A stretch of 44,302 bases of DNA from Aurantibrevibacter litoralis. GTDB lineage: Bacteria; Bacteroidota; Bacteroidia; Flavobacteriales; Flavobacteriaceae. Position numbers and translations under genes: made by a program. Below are positions 8,749-16,656 of the stretch, piece after piece (within the stretch, counting starts at the first letter, position 1; each line of letters opens with the position of its first letter). Where the stretch lies: contig NZ_JAYEEQ010000024.1 in NCBI RefSeq assembly GCF_034651555.1, forward strand, positions 1 to 44,302, given 5' to 3'. The notes beneath the pieces were generated by a model, which was not told where the DNA came from, did not search any database, and was given only the letters and a program-made list of their open reading frames with translations.

Positions 8749-10158
8749 TTACAGGTTGGTTAAATAGTCGCGCAGGCCGTAACTGGCTACAACGCCTTCG
8801 CCGGTCGCAGCAGCAACCTGAGCAATTGCACCTTTGCGCACATCGCCTGCGGCAAATATGCCTTCTACATTTGTTTTGTTAAGTGCTTTAGTTAATATAT
8901 GCCCACTATCGGACAGATTTAAAAGGCCTTCAAAAGATGAGGTGTTGGGTATCAATCCAATAAAAATAAATACGCCATCTGCAGCAATTTCCAGTGGTTT
9001 TTCAGTTTCATTGTTTACCACCTGTACAGCCTTAAATGTGCCCGAAGTGCCCGCAACAAACTTCGTAGGGGTGTGGTTCAATACTACGTCTATATTTTTA
9101 AAGGATTTTAGTTTTTCAATGTAGGTTTCCGTGGCCGAAAATTCCTTTGAGCGATGAATTAGGGTTATTTTTTTACAGAATCCGGCCAAAAACATACCTT
9201 CCTCTAAGGCTGAGTTACCACCGCCAATAACAATAACCTCTTTATCTCTATAGAAAGCACCGTCACAGGTAGCGCAGAAATGGATGCCGGCACCAATGAG
9301 TTCTTCTTCACCGGATATTCCCAGCGTGCGGTAGGTGCTTCCCGTGGCAATTACAATAGTTTTACCAAAGAAAGTTTTGGATGTGGTGTGTATTTTAAAA
9401 TGATGTTCCGTTTTTTCGATTAAGGTTACGTCCTCTCCGGTTTCAATTTTAGCACCTAAGGTGGCAGCCTGTTGTTCCATTCTGTCCATTAAATCCGGGC
9501 CGGATACTTCATTAAACCCCGGGTAATTCTCAATTTTTTTTGTTATAAAGGCATTCCCTCCTATATTTTTTCGCTCTAAAATAAGCGCATCATACTTGTC
9601 GCGTTGCGCATAAATGGCGGTAGTGAGTCCGGCAGCGCCACCACCAACGATCACCACGTCGTAAATACGTTTATCCGCAGGGGCGTCTAATTTTAAAATC
9701 TCGGTAAGGGTCTTATTGTCAGGATTAGTATATGCTTTTTCGTTTAGAGTAATAGTGGGGATAATGCGTTTGCCATTGTTGATTTTTGTAACAAAATCGG
9801 CCGCTTCGGGTGTGCTATCGACATCTACAAAGACAAAGTTGAGCTGGTTGTCCTGTAAAAACCGTTTTGCTCTTCGGCAATCGGGACACCAATCGGCACC
9901 ATAAACTACAATTTTACCTTGCCCATTGATGCCTAATAGAGCGGCTAGTTTATAGTTTTGAGGATTACTGTAGCTTGTACCATCGATAAGAAGCGTGGGG
10001 ATGATCCGTTTTCCGTTATTGATGCCCTCAACTATTTTACTGGCCTCGGGATCTATATCTACATTTATATAGTTGTAGTCAACATTGTTTTTTTGTAAAA
10101 AGTCTTTGGTTCTTCGGCAATCGGGACACCATTCTGCCCCATACATGGTAATCTGCAT
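8749..10158 (-). CDS. trxB: Thioredoxin reductase with two N-terminal glutaredoxin-like domains
   Basis: The 469-residue protein holds two tandem glutaredoxin/NrdH-like domains (about 1-78 and 81-158), each with a WCPDC active site (Cys11/Cys14 and Cys91/Cys94) and a KRIIPT cis-Pro loop. A full low-molecular-weight thioredoxin reductase follows (about 165-469): FAD site GGGAAG (172-177), redox centre CATC (Cys295/Cys298), NADPH site GGGNSA (312-317) and a C-terminal AAGDV. A typical TrxB has about 310-320 residues and no fused domain. The two CPDC regions share a 21-base stretch at the DNA level, showing a fairly conserved duplication. The fusion should pass electrons from NADPH through FAD and CATC to its own CPDC domains. 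First gene of the operon with 7222-8739. Confidence 0.93.
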   Translation of the reverse strand: MQITMYGAEWCPDCRRTKDFLQKNNVDYNYINVDIDPEASKIVEGINNGKRIIPTLLIDGTSYSNPQNYKLAALLGINGQGKIVVYGADWCPDCRRAKRFLQDNQLNFVFVDVDSTPEAADFVTKINNGKRIIPTITLNEKAYTNPDNKTLTEILKLDAPADKRIYDVVIVGGGAAGLTTAIYAQRDKYDALILERKNIGGNAFITKKIENYPGFNEVSGPDLMDRMEQQAATLGAKIETGEDVTLIEKTEHHFKIHTTSKTFFGKTIVIATGSTYRTLGISGEEELIGAGIHFCATCDGAFYRDKEVIVIGGGNSALEEGMFLAGFCKKITLIHRSKEFSATETYIEKLKSFKNIDVVLNHTPTKFVAGTSGTFKAVQVVNNETEKPLEIAADGVFIFIGLIPNTSSFEGLLNLSDSGHILTKALNKTNVEGIFAAGDVRKGAIAQVAAATGEGVVASYGLRDYLTNL

Positions 10159-10526
10159 TTACATTAAATTTTAAAAATAGTTAAGAGCCATAAAAATATA
10201 GGATTTAAAATGATTCGCTGCACCTAAGTTCACTTTTGTTTCTGTCGCAAAAGGTAGCACAACATAACTAAAGGGCTTAGAGAACGTCTTTTGGACTGTT
10301 GAGAAATGAGGCCTATAGGAAAAAATGAGACGATACATAAGCCTTTAGGGAGGAGGCTGGCGTATCATGGTTGAGAAAGGTTCCTTTTCTAAAATTTGGT
10401 ATAGTTTGACGCAAATCGTTTGATGTGCATGTAATTTATCCTTTAGTTGAAAGACCAAATGTTCGCGTATCAATTAAAAATACGCTTTCTTTACTATAAT
10501 TTCAATCGTATTAAGAAAAGACCATA
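10159..10526. other. 368-bp divergent intergenic region
   Basis: Lies between the minus-strand TrxR fusion and the plus-strand MBL-fold gene and must hold both promoters. I saw no exact TAnnTTTG box at a sensible distance from either start; TATAGTTTG at about 10399-10407 is close but has one extra base in the spacer. No coding frame or strong hairpin. Confidence 0.5.
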
Positions 10527-11432
10527 ATGCAATTCAAATTGAAAACAATAACCCTTAAAGGGGCCTTTGCAGCCTTATTTTTTGTAAGTGCCGTACAGGG
10601 GCAAAATCAGGATGTTCTTATTGAAATTATTCAAGCACAGGGTAATGTAAAAATGTTAAAGGGAAGAGGCGGTAATATAGCGGTTCTCGCTGGTGTAGAT
10701 AAAGTGCTTTTGGTAGATGATCAGTTTGCTGATATGACCCCAAAAATTTTAGCTGCGGTGCGCACGGTGAGCGATAAACCGGTTCATTTTTTGCTAAATA
10801 CCCATTGGCATGGTGATCATACGGGTGGAAATACAAATATTGGTGCCATGGGTACCACCATAGTGGCACATGAGAATGTTAGAAAAAGATTGAAAGACGA
10901 TCAGACAACGAAAAATCTATCTCAATCGGATGCATTACCCGAAATTACCTTCGCGAACGGATTAAATTTCCATTTCGACGATGAGGAAATCACTTTTTTT
11001 CATAGTCATAGGGGGCATACCGATGGGGATGCCATGGTGTATTTTATGACCAGTAATGTATTGCACACCGGCGATTTATTTTTTAATGGTCGATATCCCT
11101 ATATCGATCTAAATTCGGGGGGCGACGTACAAGGCTATATAAAATCTGTAGAACACGCCCTAATGCTGATCAATGAAGATACGGTAATTATTCCCGGTCA
11201 TGGGGAATTGGCAACCAAAGAAGAATATCAAGATTTTTTAGAAATGCTGCGTTATTTGGAGAAAAATATTTCAGGGGCTATACAATCCGGGAAAACGAAA
11301 GAGGCAATATTGGCCGATGCCTCCCTGACGCAAAAATACGATGCTTTGCAATTTGGCACCGGATTTATAAACGGAGAACGTATTCGTCAATTATTTTATG
11401 ATAGCCTGGTTGCGCCCTTAGAACAGGAATAA
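10527..11432 (+). CDS. Secreted MBL-fold metallo-hydrolase
   Basis: A 301-residue metallo-beta-lactamase-fold protein with a Sec signal (cleaved near VQGQ, about residue 25). The zinc motif HWHGDH is at His93-x-His95-x-Asp97-His98, with further ligands His164 (HRGHTDGD), Asp183 (HTGD) and His225 (IPGHG). The order of ligands resembles subclass-B1-type and related periplasmic hydrolases, but nothing identifies it as a true beta-lactamase. The next gene on the same strand is a small lipoprotein about 120 bp downstream. Fold and metal site are certain; the substrate is unknown. Confidence 0.88.
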   Translation: MQFKLKTITLKGAFAALFFVSAVQGQNQDVLIEIIQAQGNVKMLKGRGGNIAVLAGVDKVLLVDDQFADMTPKILAAVRTVSDKPVHFLLNTHWHGDHTGGNTNIGAMGTTIVAHENVRKRLKDDQTTKNLSQSDALPEITFANGLNFHFDDEEITFFHSHRGHTDGDAMVYFMTSNVLHTGDLFFNGRYPYIDLNSGGDVQGYIKSVEHALMLINEDTVIIPGHGELATKEEYQDFLEMLRYLEKNISGAIQSGKTKEAILADASLTQKYDALQFGTGFINGERIRQLFYDSLVAPLEQE

Positions 11433-11555
11433 AGTACGGGTTAATAACCCAATTAAATGTTAAATTTGACTGTAATTATACGAAAAACCTCCTTTTTTTG
11501 GTTAATACAATGGGCTTGTTTAGCAGCCCTTTCTAACGCAGTAAAATACTTGAAA

Positions 11556-11939
11556 ATGAAGTTCCAAACCCATCATCTACGTTTCTTTGTACTTACTTTT
11601 TGTGTTGTTTTTTTATTAGAAAGTTGTAACCAAAAAAATGCCGTAGAACGGCTTCCCGAGGCACAAATAGCGGCAGAACCAGCAGAACCTTTGGTGTTGC
11701 CCGCTTCCAAAACAGTGGTGTCCAATTCAGGGCTTACGGTGAATCCTGCGCATGGCGAACCCGGACACCGTTGCGATATTCAGGTGGGTGCTCCCTTAAA
11801 TGGCAGTGCTAGTACTACGGCACCTTCGGTGTTTGCTCCGGTAAATCAGGCTTCTGTAGTAACCAATACGGCTAATGTAAATCCGGCACACGGACAACCG
11901 GGCCATCGCTGCGACGTGGCCGTTGGTGCACCTTTGTAA
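11556..11939 (+). CDS. Small lipoprotein with duplicated NPAHGxPGHRCD motif
   Basis: I choose the ATG at 11556, which gives a lipoprotein signal with Cys24 (LLESC); an upstream in-frame ATG at 11457 would add 33 residues before it. The 127-residue protein has a low-complexity linker rich in Ala, Pro, Ser, Val and Thr and two copies of NPAHG[E/Q]PGHRCD[I/V]xVGAPL (about 62-81 and 108-127), the second forming the exact C-terminus. Each copy holds two His and one Cys, which could bind a metal or haem-like ligand or be a recognition tag. I have seen the motif at the ends of other flavobacterial secreted proteins but know of no established function. It follows the MBL hydrolase and may share its transcript. 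Confidence 0.75.
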   Translation: MKFQTHHLRFFVLTFCVVFLLESCNQKNAVERLPEAQIAAEPAEPLVLPASKTVVSNSGLTVNPAHGEPGHRCDIQVGAPLNGSASTTAPSVFAPVNQASVVTNTANVNPAHGQPGHRCDVAVGAPL

Positions 11940-12376
11940 AGAAAGGATACAGTAGATAGCTGTTTTAATAGCCCACGGTTTAAACCGTGGGCTATTGTTG
12001 ATGTATCATAATTTTAAAATGGTTTTAACCATTTCATTTTTTAGGTATTCTCAATAATTTGATTTTTGTCTTTCGCCAATTCGGAAAATTAATACACCAA
12101 TTGACTTATTTGGTAATATGAGTCTTTGGTGTCGGCTAAATTGTCTTGCGATTTCGTATGCAATATTTGATCAACAGGAGTTTCGATTGTTTCTTGAATG
12201 TTTTTATTCATTTGTTTTGACAACGAAAAATCGGTTACCTGCTAAACTAAAATTTATGGAAAGACATCTTTTGAGGCTTTGTGATTCATGCACTTGCTTG
12301 TATTCGCCGAACTACCATACCTGAATGGTTATTGCTATATTTGATACAATCTTATTTGTTTTTAACAGTGTAGCCT
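11940..12376. other. 437-bp intergenic region
   Basis: Apart from the palindrome at 11967-11996 I see no structure. Short open frames at 12118-12324 and 12325-12507 have no signal peptide, domain or sensible composition, and the second overlaps a better gene, so they are not called. No exact -7 box was found upstream of the gene at 12377. Confidence 0.5.
11967..11996. terminator. 30-bp perfect palindrome, probable bidirectional terminator
   Basis: Two 15-base arms (left arm AATAGCCCACGGTTT) are perfect reverse complements with no spacer. As RNA this gives a 12-bp GC-rich stem closed by a UUUAAA loop, starting 28 bases after the stop of the NPAHG lipoprotein. A short T-rich tail follows, so it may end that transcript. 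Confidence 0.6.
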
Positions 12377-12775
12377 ATGAAGTTTTATCCGTTTTTTCTT
12401 TACGTTACTTTGTCTTTTATAATTTTTTCAGCGTCGCTGGTTTCTGCGCAGAGCACAGAAAATCTACCGGCCACAAAAATCGTAGTTCAAAACCTATACT
12501 ATCCTAAACCCGGGTTAGAAACCGAAGTGTTTCAATGGCGTTTGCATGCTTCAGCCGTTCGGGCGAAATTGCAACTGCCCGTGGGGCGTGTATTACAACG
12601 TATTGATACTGTAGATGGGCAACCGTATGTCATTTGGGAGTGCGAGTATCCCAACCTTGATGCCCGGGCTGCAGATGTGGAAAAGATAGGGGAGTCCAAG
12701 GAATTTGAAGAAGTTCAACAACATATGGGAACCCTACTCGCAAAGTTTGAGCGTTCGGTGTGGTACGTACATTAA
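12377..12775 (+). CDS. Small secreted protein, possible ABM-like dimeric alpha/beta barrel
   Basis: A 132-residue protein with a clear Sec signal (hydrophobic 5-20, ending VSAQ at about 25). The mature part (KIVVQNLYYPKPGLETEVFQ..., then PYVIWECEYP and a C-terminal helix) has the alternating pattern of ferredoxin-like dimeric alpha/beta barrels such as antibiotic-biosynthesis monooxygenases or NIPSNAP-type proteins, but no catalytic residues can be assigned. It ends 9 bp from the 3' end of the opposing PhoX-like gene. The gene is probably real, given signal peptide and composition; the function is unknown. Confidence 0.65.
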   Translation: MKFYPFFLYVTLSFIIFSASLVSAQSTENLPATKIVVQNLYYPKPGLETEVFQWRLHASAVRAKLQLPVGRVLQRIDTVDGQPYVIWECEYPNLDARAADVEKIGESKEFEEVQQHMGTLLAKFERSVWYVH

Positions 12776-12784
12776 ACGCATTAC

Positions 12785-14146
12785 TTATAAACCGCTCCGT
12801 AAGGTCTCCCATGGCCCTGAAATGGCCAGCGTGAGGCCTTCTTCCTGGATGTTTACAAAGAGATATTTCCCGCTGGGTGAAAAGCAAGCACCGGCCAATT
12901 CTGACTTAGAAAAAATGTTTCGGGCTATGGTATAGGCTTTGCCATTGGGCGTAATGCCTCGAATATAGGCGTCGGGATGATCTTCGCACAGAATAACGTC
13001 TCCCCATGGGGCAATAGTGAGGTTATCGCAATTTTTCAAGGTATCAAAATCATCAGATTCAGCAAACAGAACCAATTTGCCTGGAGCATTGTCCTCTGCA
13101 TCAGTGCCTTCATTTGGCGAAGGAATGTATTTAAAAACTTGTCCCAAATTTTTCTTGCCACCATTGGTGCATGCAAAGTATATTTCGTTATTGCCATACC
13201 ACATGCCTTCTCCACGCGCAAAAACAGCTGCACCTTGGTTGCGCCCTCTAAGTCGGAGGTCATTTTTAGGAGCTTCTACATCATCAAGCGTAATCCATTC
13301 TACCTCCAAGGAATCGCCAATGGATAGTGTTTTATCTTCCCAGTTTCGGGTGTCAAAGCCCCATTGATCTTTAATTTTTAGTGCTTGCAAGATGCCGCCA
13401 TCGGCTAATTTTTCTTTGGTTTTGGGAATAAATCGATAAATAAGTCCATCTCCGGCGTCTTCGGTTTGGTACACAAATCCGGACTTGGGATTCACACTTA
13501 CGGCCTCATGGTTAAATCTACCCATCGCCTTTAAGGGAATGGGCTTTGTAATATTGTTGGCCTTAGCAGAAATCTCAAAATTATAGCCGTGCTCGGTTTC
13601 GTTGTCGGCCATTTTAGGTGTCACATCTTCTTCGCAGCTAATCCAAGTCCCCCAAGGCGTTATTCCACCGGCACAGTTTCTGTTGGTTCCTGCCAAGCTT
13701 AAAAATTGTGTTTCTACCTTTCCGGTATGCTCGTTAAATACAAGCGTGGTGGTGCCTCCTAAACTTGGATTTGTACCGTGTCCAAAATCAAAAAAATACC
13801 CTTTAGGTAGTTTGTTTGCAAGTTTATTACGTTTTCCAAAGGCGCTGTTTTTAGTGTCATTGGGACTTATTTCATGGTTGCGAATAATGATTGTTTTTCC
13901 ATTGATATGAAATGCTCCCATACCATCTGCCCGTCCGGGGACATGCAATCCGTCGGCCATTTTCTGACCCATTTCGGAAATGACTTCGACCTTAAATCCG
14001 GCAGGAATTTCTAACCATTTGTTTTGGGCGGATAGGGTAGCGGCTATTATTTTTTCCGGATTAAAAAGATATAGCGATAGGCCGTAAAAGCCGGCGGAAG
14101 CCGCTAGAGACTGTTGTAAAAATTGTTTTCTCGAAATAGAATCCAT
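12785..14146 (-). CDS. PhoX/DUF839-family secreted phosphatase-like protein
   Basis: The 453-residue protein has an N-terminal export signal of Tat-like type (SRKQFLQQSLAASAGFYGL, with RK in place of RR) and the DUF839/PhoX beta-propeller: NHEISPND, GGTTTLVFN, TNRNCAGGITPWGTWISCEED, GRFNHEAVSVNP, EDAGDGLIYRFIP, CDNLTIAPWGDVILCEDH and ACFSPSGKYLFVNIQ. PhoX enzymes are calcium- and iron-dependent alkaline phosphatases exported by Tat. The CAGG-TPWGTW-SCEE segment is a hallmark of that family. It is shorter than classical PhoX (about 600 residues), so phosphatase activity is not certain. The neighbour nhaA upstream has its own promoter. Confidence 0.8.
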   Translation of the reverse strand: MDSISRKQFLQQSLAASAGFYGLSLYLFNPEKIIAATLSAQNKWLEIPAGFKVEVISEMGQKMADGLHVPGRADGMGAFHINGKTIIIRNHEISPNDTKNSAFGKRNKLANKLPKGYFFDFGHGTNPSLGGTTTLVFNEHTGKVETQFLSLAGTNRNCAGGITPWGTWISCEEDVTPKMADNETEHGYNFEISAKANNITKPIPLKAMGRFNHEAVSVNPKSGFVYQTEDAGDGLIYRFIPKTKEKLADGGILQALKIKDQWGFDTRNWEDKTLSIGDSLEVEWITLDDVEAPKNDLRLRGRNQGAAVFARGEGMWYGNNEIYFACTNGGKKNLGQVFKYIPSPNEGTDAEDNAPGKLVLFAESDDFDTLKNCDNLTIAPWGDVILCEDHPDAYIRGITPNGKAYTIARNIFSKSELAGACFSPSGKYLFVNIQEEGLTLAISGPWETLRSGL

Positions 14147-14234
14147 GCTTTTGTGAAATTTAATTATGCTTCTAGAGACGTTGAATTACCCATACGCAAT
14201 AGTTTCAATATATTTTTTGTCGTAAAAATAGATC

Positions 14235-14257
14235 AAAGTAGAAACCGGTGCTACTTT
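14235..14257 (-). terminator. Hairpin downstream of nhaA
   Basis: AAAGTAG and CTACTTT arms of 7 bp enclose a 9-nt loop, 44-66 bases past the nhaA stop and before the PhoX-like gene. The minus-strand side is followed by a U-containing but imperfect tract. Weak terminator candidate. Confidence 0.4.
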
Positions 14258-14300
14258 CGTTGTGCTTGATAATAGTAATTTAACCCAGTTATGAAAACCA

Positions 14301-15632
14301 TTATGTGCGTGTCTGAGTCTTTTGTTTACCTGCCAGCTTAATGAGATAAAAGCCAATAAAACTTGCAGTGAGCGAAGCTATTAAAATTCCTATTTTAGCT
14401 TGTGCTACCAATTCCTTATCATCAAAAGCCAATTCGGAAATAAATAACGACATGGTGAACCCTATTGCGGCCAAAAAGGCGACGCCAAAAACATGAAGTT
14501 TATTCATGCCCTCCGGAAGTGTAGCCCATTTTAGTTTCAGCATTAAAAATACAAAACCGGTAACGCCCAAAACCTTGCCAAGGATTAAACCGGCGATAAT
14601 GCCATAGGTAACAGGACTGTTTAGTTGATTTAAGAAATCTGAAGTTATGGCCACCCCGGCGTTGCTCAGGGCGAAAATAGGCATTATTATAAAGGCAACC
14701 ACAGGGTGTAATCCGTGTTCTAAACGTTGTAATGGCGTAAGGGCTTTTTTGGAATACGTGCGAATATCTTGCAAAATATGCATCTGATCTTGGGTTACCG
14801 TGCTGTTGTCGTTAGGTGCTGTTTTTTTAAATTGATCTAATAGCAATTGCGCTTTTTCCGAAAAATACGTGTTCGATACCTTTACATTCGCAGGAATTGT
14901 AAAAGCGGCAATAACTGCAGCAATTGTGGCATGGACTCCAGACATTAGGAAAGCGAGCCACAGACCGCCAATACCGACTATACCATAAAATAGCGTGCTT
15001 CTTACCCCAATGAAATTTGCCGTTATAAGAATTGCAAAAAAAAGAGCACCAACGCCAAGGCTCATTAGGTTGATGTCTGAGGTATAAAAAAAGGCAATGA
15101 CCAAAACGGCACCGATATCGTCGGCAATGGCAAGCGCTGTTAAAAATATTTTTAAGGAAGTAGGTACTTTACTACCAAGCAAATACAGTACACCCAAGGC
15201 AAAGGCGATATCTGTAGCCATGGCAATACCCCAGCCGTTAGAAGCTTGCCCTTCCGGATTAAAGAAAAGGTAAAGCAAGGCAGGAAAAACCATGCCTCCA
15301 AGTGCGGCAACTAATGGTAGAATGGCATTTTTGGGATTACTTAATTCGCCGGCAATAATTTCGCGTTTTAATTCCAGTCCCACTACAAAAAAGAATACAG
15401 CCATAAGACCGTCATTTATCCAATGATGCAGCGATTTGGATACCATATACTTACCAAAACCAATGGAGAAAGTATTTTCCCAAAAATGATGAAAGGCATT
15501 TGCCCAGGGCGAGTTGGTTAGGATTAAAGCTAAAAGAGCAGAGGAAAACAAGACGATGCCACTTGTAGTACTATTGCTCATAAAGTGCTTCATTGGATCT
15601 ATGACCCAAACATCAATTGGTTGTTTTTTCAT
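14301..15632 (-). CDS. nhaA: Na+/H+ antiporter NhaA
   Basis: Inner-membrane sodium/proton antiporter for pH and sodium homeostasis. The 443-residue protein shows about twelve membrane segments and the family signature: GLELKRE (84-90), MATDIAFALGVL with Asp141 (equivalent of E. coli Asp133) and ALAIADDIGAVLVIA with Asp171/Asp172 (equivalents of the transport pair Asp163/Asp164). It is about 55 residues longer than the E. coli protein, mainly from an extended cytoplasmic loop near residues 255-305 containing many Lys, Gln and Asp. A good promoter lies upstream (15660-15690). Confidence 0.97.
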   Translation of the reverse strand: MKKQPIDVWVIDPMKHFMSNSTTSGIVLFSSALLALILTNSPWANAFHHFWENTFSIGFGKYMVSKSLHHWINDGLMAVFFFVVGLELKREIIAGELSNPKNAILPLVAALGGMVFPALLYLFFNPEGQASNGWGIAMATDIAFALGVLYLLGSKVPTSLKIFLTALAIADDIGAVLVIAFFYTSDINLMSLGVGALFFAILITANFIGVRSTLFYGIVGIGGLWLAFLMSGVHATIAAVIAAFTIPANVKVSNTYFSEKAQLLLDQFKKTAPNDNSTVTQDQMHILQDIRTYSKKALTPLQRLEHGLHPVVAFIIMPIFALSNAGVAITSDFLNQLNSPVTYGIIAGLILGKVLGVTGFVFLMLKLKWATLPEGMNKLHVFGVAFLAAIGFTMSLFISELAFDDKELVAQAKIGILIASLTASFIGFYLIKLAGKQKTQTRT

Positions 15633-15659
15633 ACGAAATTAGAACAAAAAAGGAATCGC

Positions 15660-15690
15660 CAAAGATAGTATTTACAAGGGCAAAAGCCAA
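15660..15690 (-). promoter_or_regulatory. Bacteroidota-type promoter for nhaA
   Basis: On the minus strand TATCTTTG at 15667-15660 matches the -7 consensus TAnnTTTG, and a TTG at 15690-15688 sits 20 bases upstream at the usual -33 spacing. The start codon at 15632 would leave a leader of about 20 nt. Confidence 0.5.
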
Positions 15691-15726
15691 GGGAATCGGA
15701 ATGGTATTTAGGAATCTTATAGCATT

Positions 15727-16383
15727 TTAGTGTTCCTCAAAGTGATACAAATCGGCCAATTTATAAACCAAGGTATTCACAATTTGATCCTCGCTAACGC
15801 CGTTTTTAAACAGTTCTAATGCCGCTTCCTCATTTTCTGCTTTAAAAAAGTCGAGATCCCCAGATCGATTTTCACTAAAAATATTCCAAGATTTTAGGCC
15901 TTCTAACATAGCCTTGTGGGCATTGTATTTTCGGTTGATTAGGGCAAGCTGTCTTCTATAATCCTTGTCGTTTTTACGTCGTTTAGCAAGATCCGGATGG
16001 TTCCAATAGGCGTGCTCTTTTTGCAATTGTGCGTCTGCCTTTTCCGATTGGGAAATAATTTTAAAATAAGCTCGGGCTACGAGATCGTCATATGTTGCTA
16101 AAAATAGTGCTTTCCGCACACCACTTGCATCCAAACCTTCACGCACTACTACCATATCTGATGTGGAGCTATACAAATCGGCTTGTTGCTTGTCAGACAC
16201 CGTATTTCTAGCCATCAGTGAGTTTTGCCATGCTTCAGATTTAATCAATTCCTTCCACAGCAAACTATATTCTTTTTGGTATTTTGATTTTGGGCTTATA
16301 CAGCCGGTAAGGACAATAAGGCCTATCAAACAAAAGATAGTTTTAACGAGCAGGTGGTACTTTTTAGGCACAGGTAATAACAT
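15727..16383 (-). CDS. Lipoprotein of unknown function
   Basis: A 218-residue protein whose N-terminus is a lipoprotein signal with Cys28 (VLTGC). The rest is charged and mainly helical (for example EKADAQLQKEHAYWNHPDLAKRRKNDKDYRR) with no motif I recognise and no further membrane segments. It ends 94 bp before nhaA on the same strand, and the nhaA promoter lies in that gap, so they are probably transcribed separately. Likely a periplasm-facing envelope protein. Confidence 0.7.
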   Translation of the reverse strand: MLLPVPKKYHLLVKTIFCLIGLIVLTGCISPKSKYQKEYSLLWKELIKSEAWQNSLMARNTVSDKQQADLYSSTSDMVVVREGLDASGVRKALFLATYDDLVARAYFKIISQSEKADAQLQKEHAYWNHPDLAKRRKNDKDYRRQLALINRKYNAHKAMLEGLKSWNIFSENRSGDLDFFKAENEEAALELFKNGVSEDQIVNTLVYKLADLYHFEEH

Positions 16384-16656
16384 TAGTAAATCGATTATTT
16401 TAAAAATGGCTTACCAAGCAAAGCATGTTTACCTAAAAGGTTGAATTGTTGCCATCCCAAATTCTATGACGAAAAACAGCAAATACTGCCCCACATACAC
16501 TTTTTGGGTAGTTTTTAGGGAATAAATGGATAAGAATGGGGATTCTAATCGTTAAATAACAGTACCGTAAAATGGCAGCATCGGTGTTTTTTAAAACTTT
16601 AGTACACCCACCTCCAATGAACGGTGATTCCCCAAAAATACAAATTATTTATAATT

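Noticed and set aside
10527..11432. Calling the MBL-fold protein a beta-lactamase (resistance gene)
   Set aside because: The zinc motif is shared by many hydrolases; nothing in the sequence or neighbours points to beta-lactam hydrolysis.
12118..12324. 68-codon open frame downstream of the NPAHG lipoprotein
   Set aside because: No domain or plausible composition (six Cys scattered with no pattern), and it lies in otherwise featureless AT-rich DNA.
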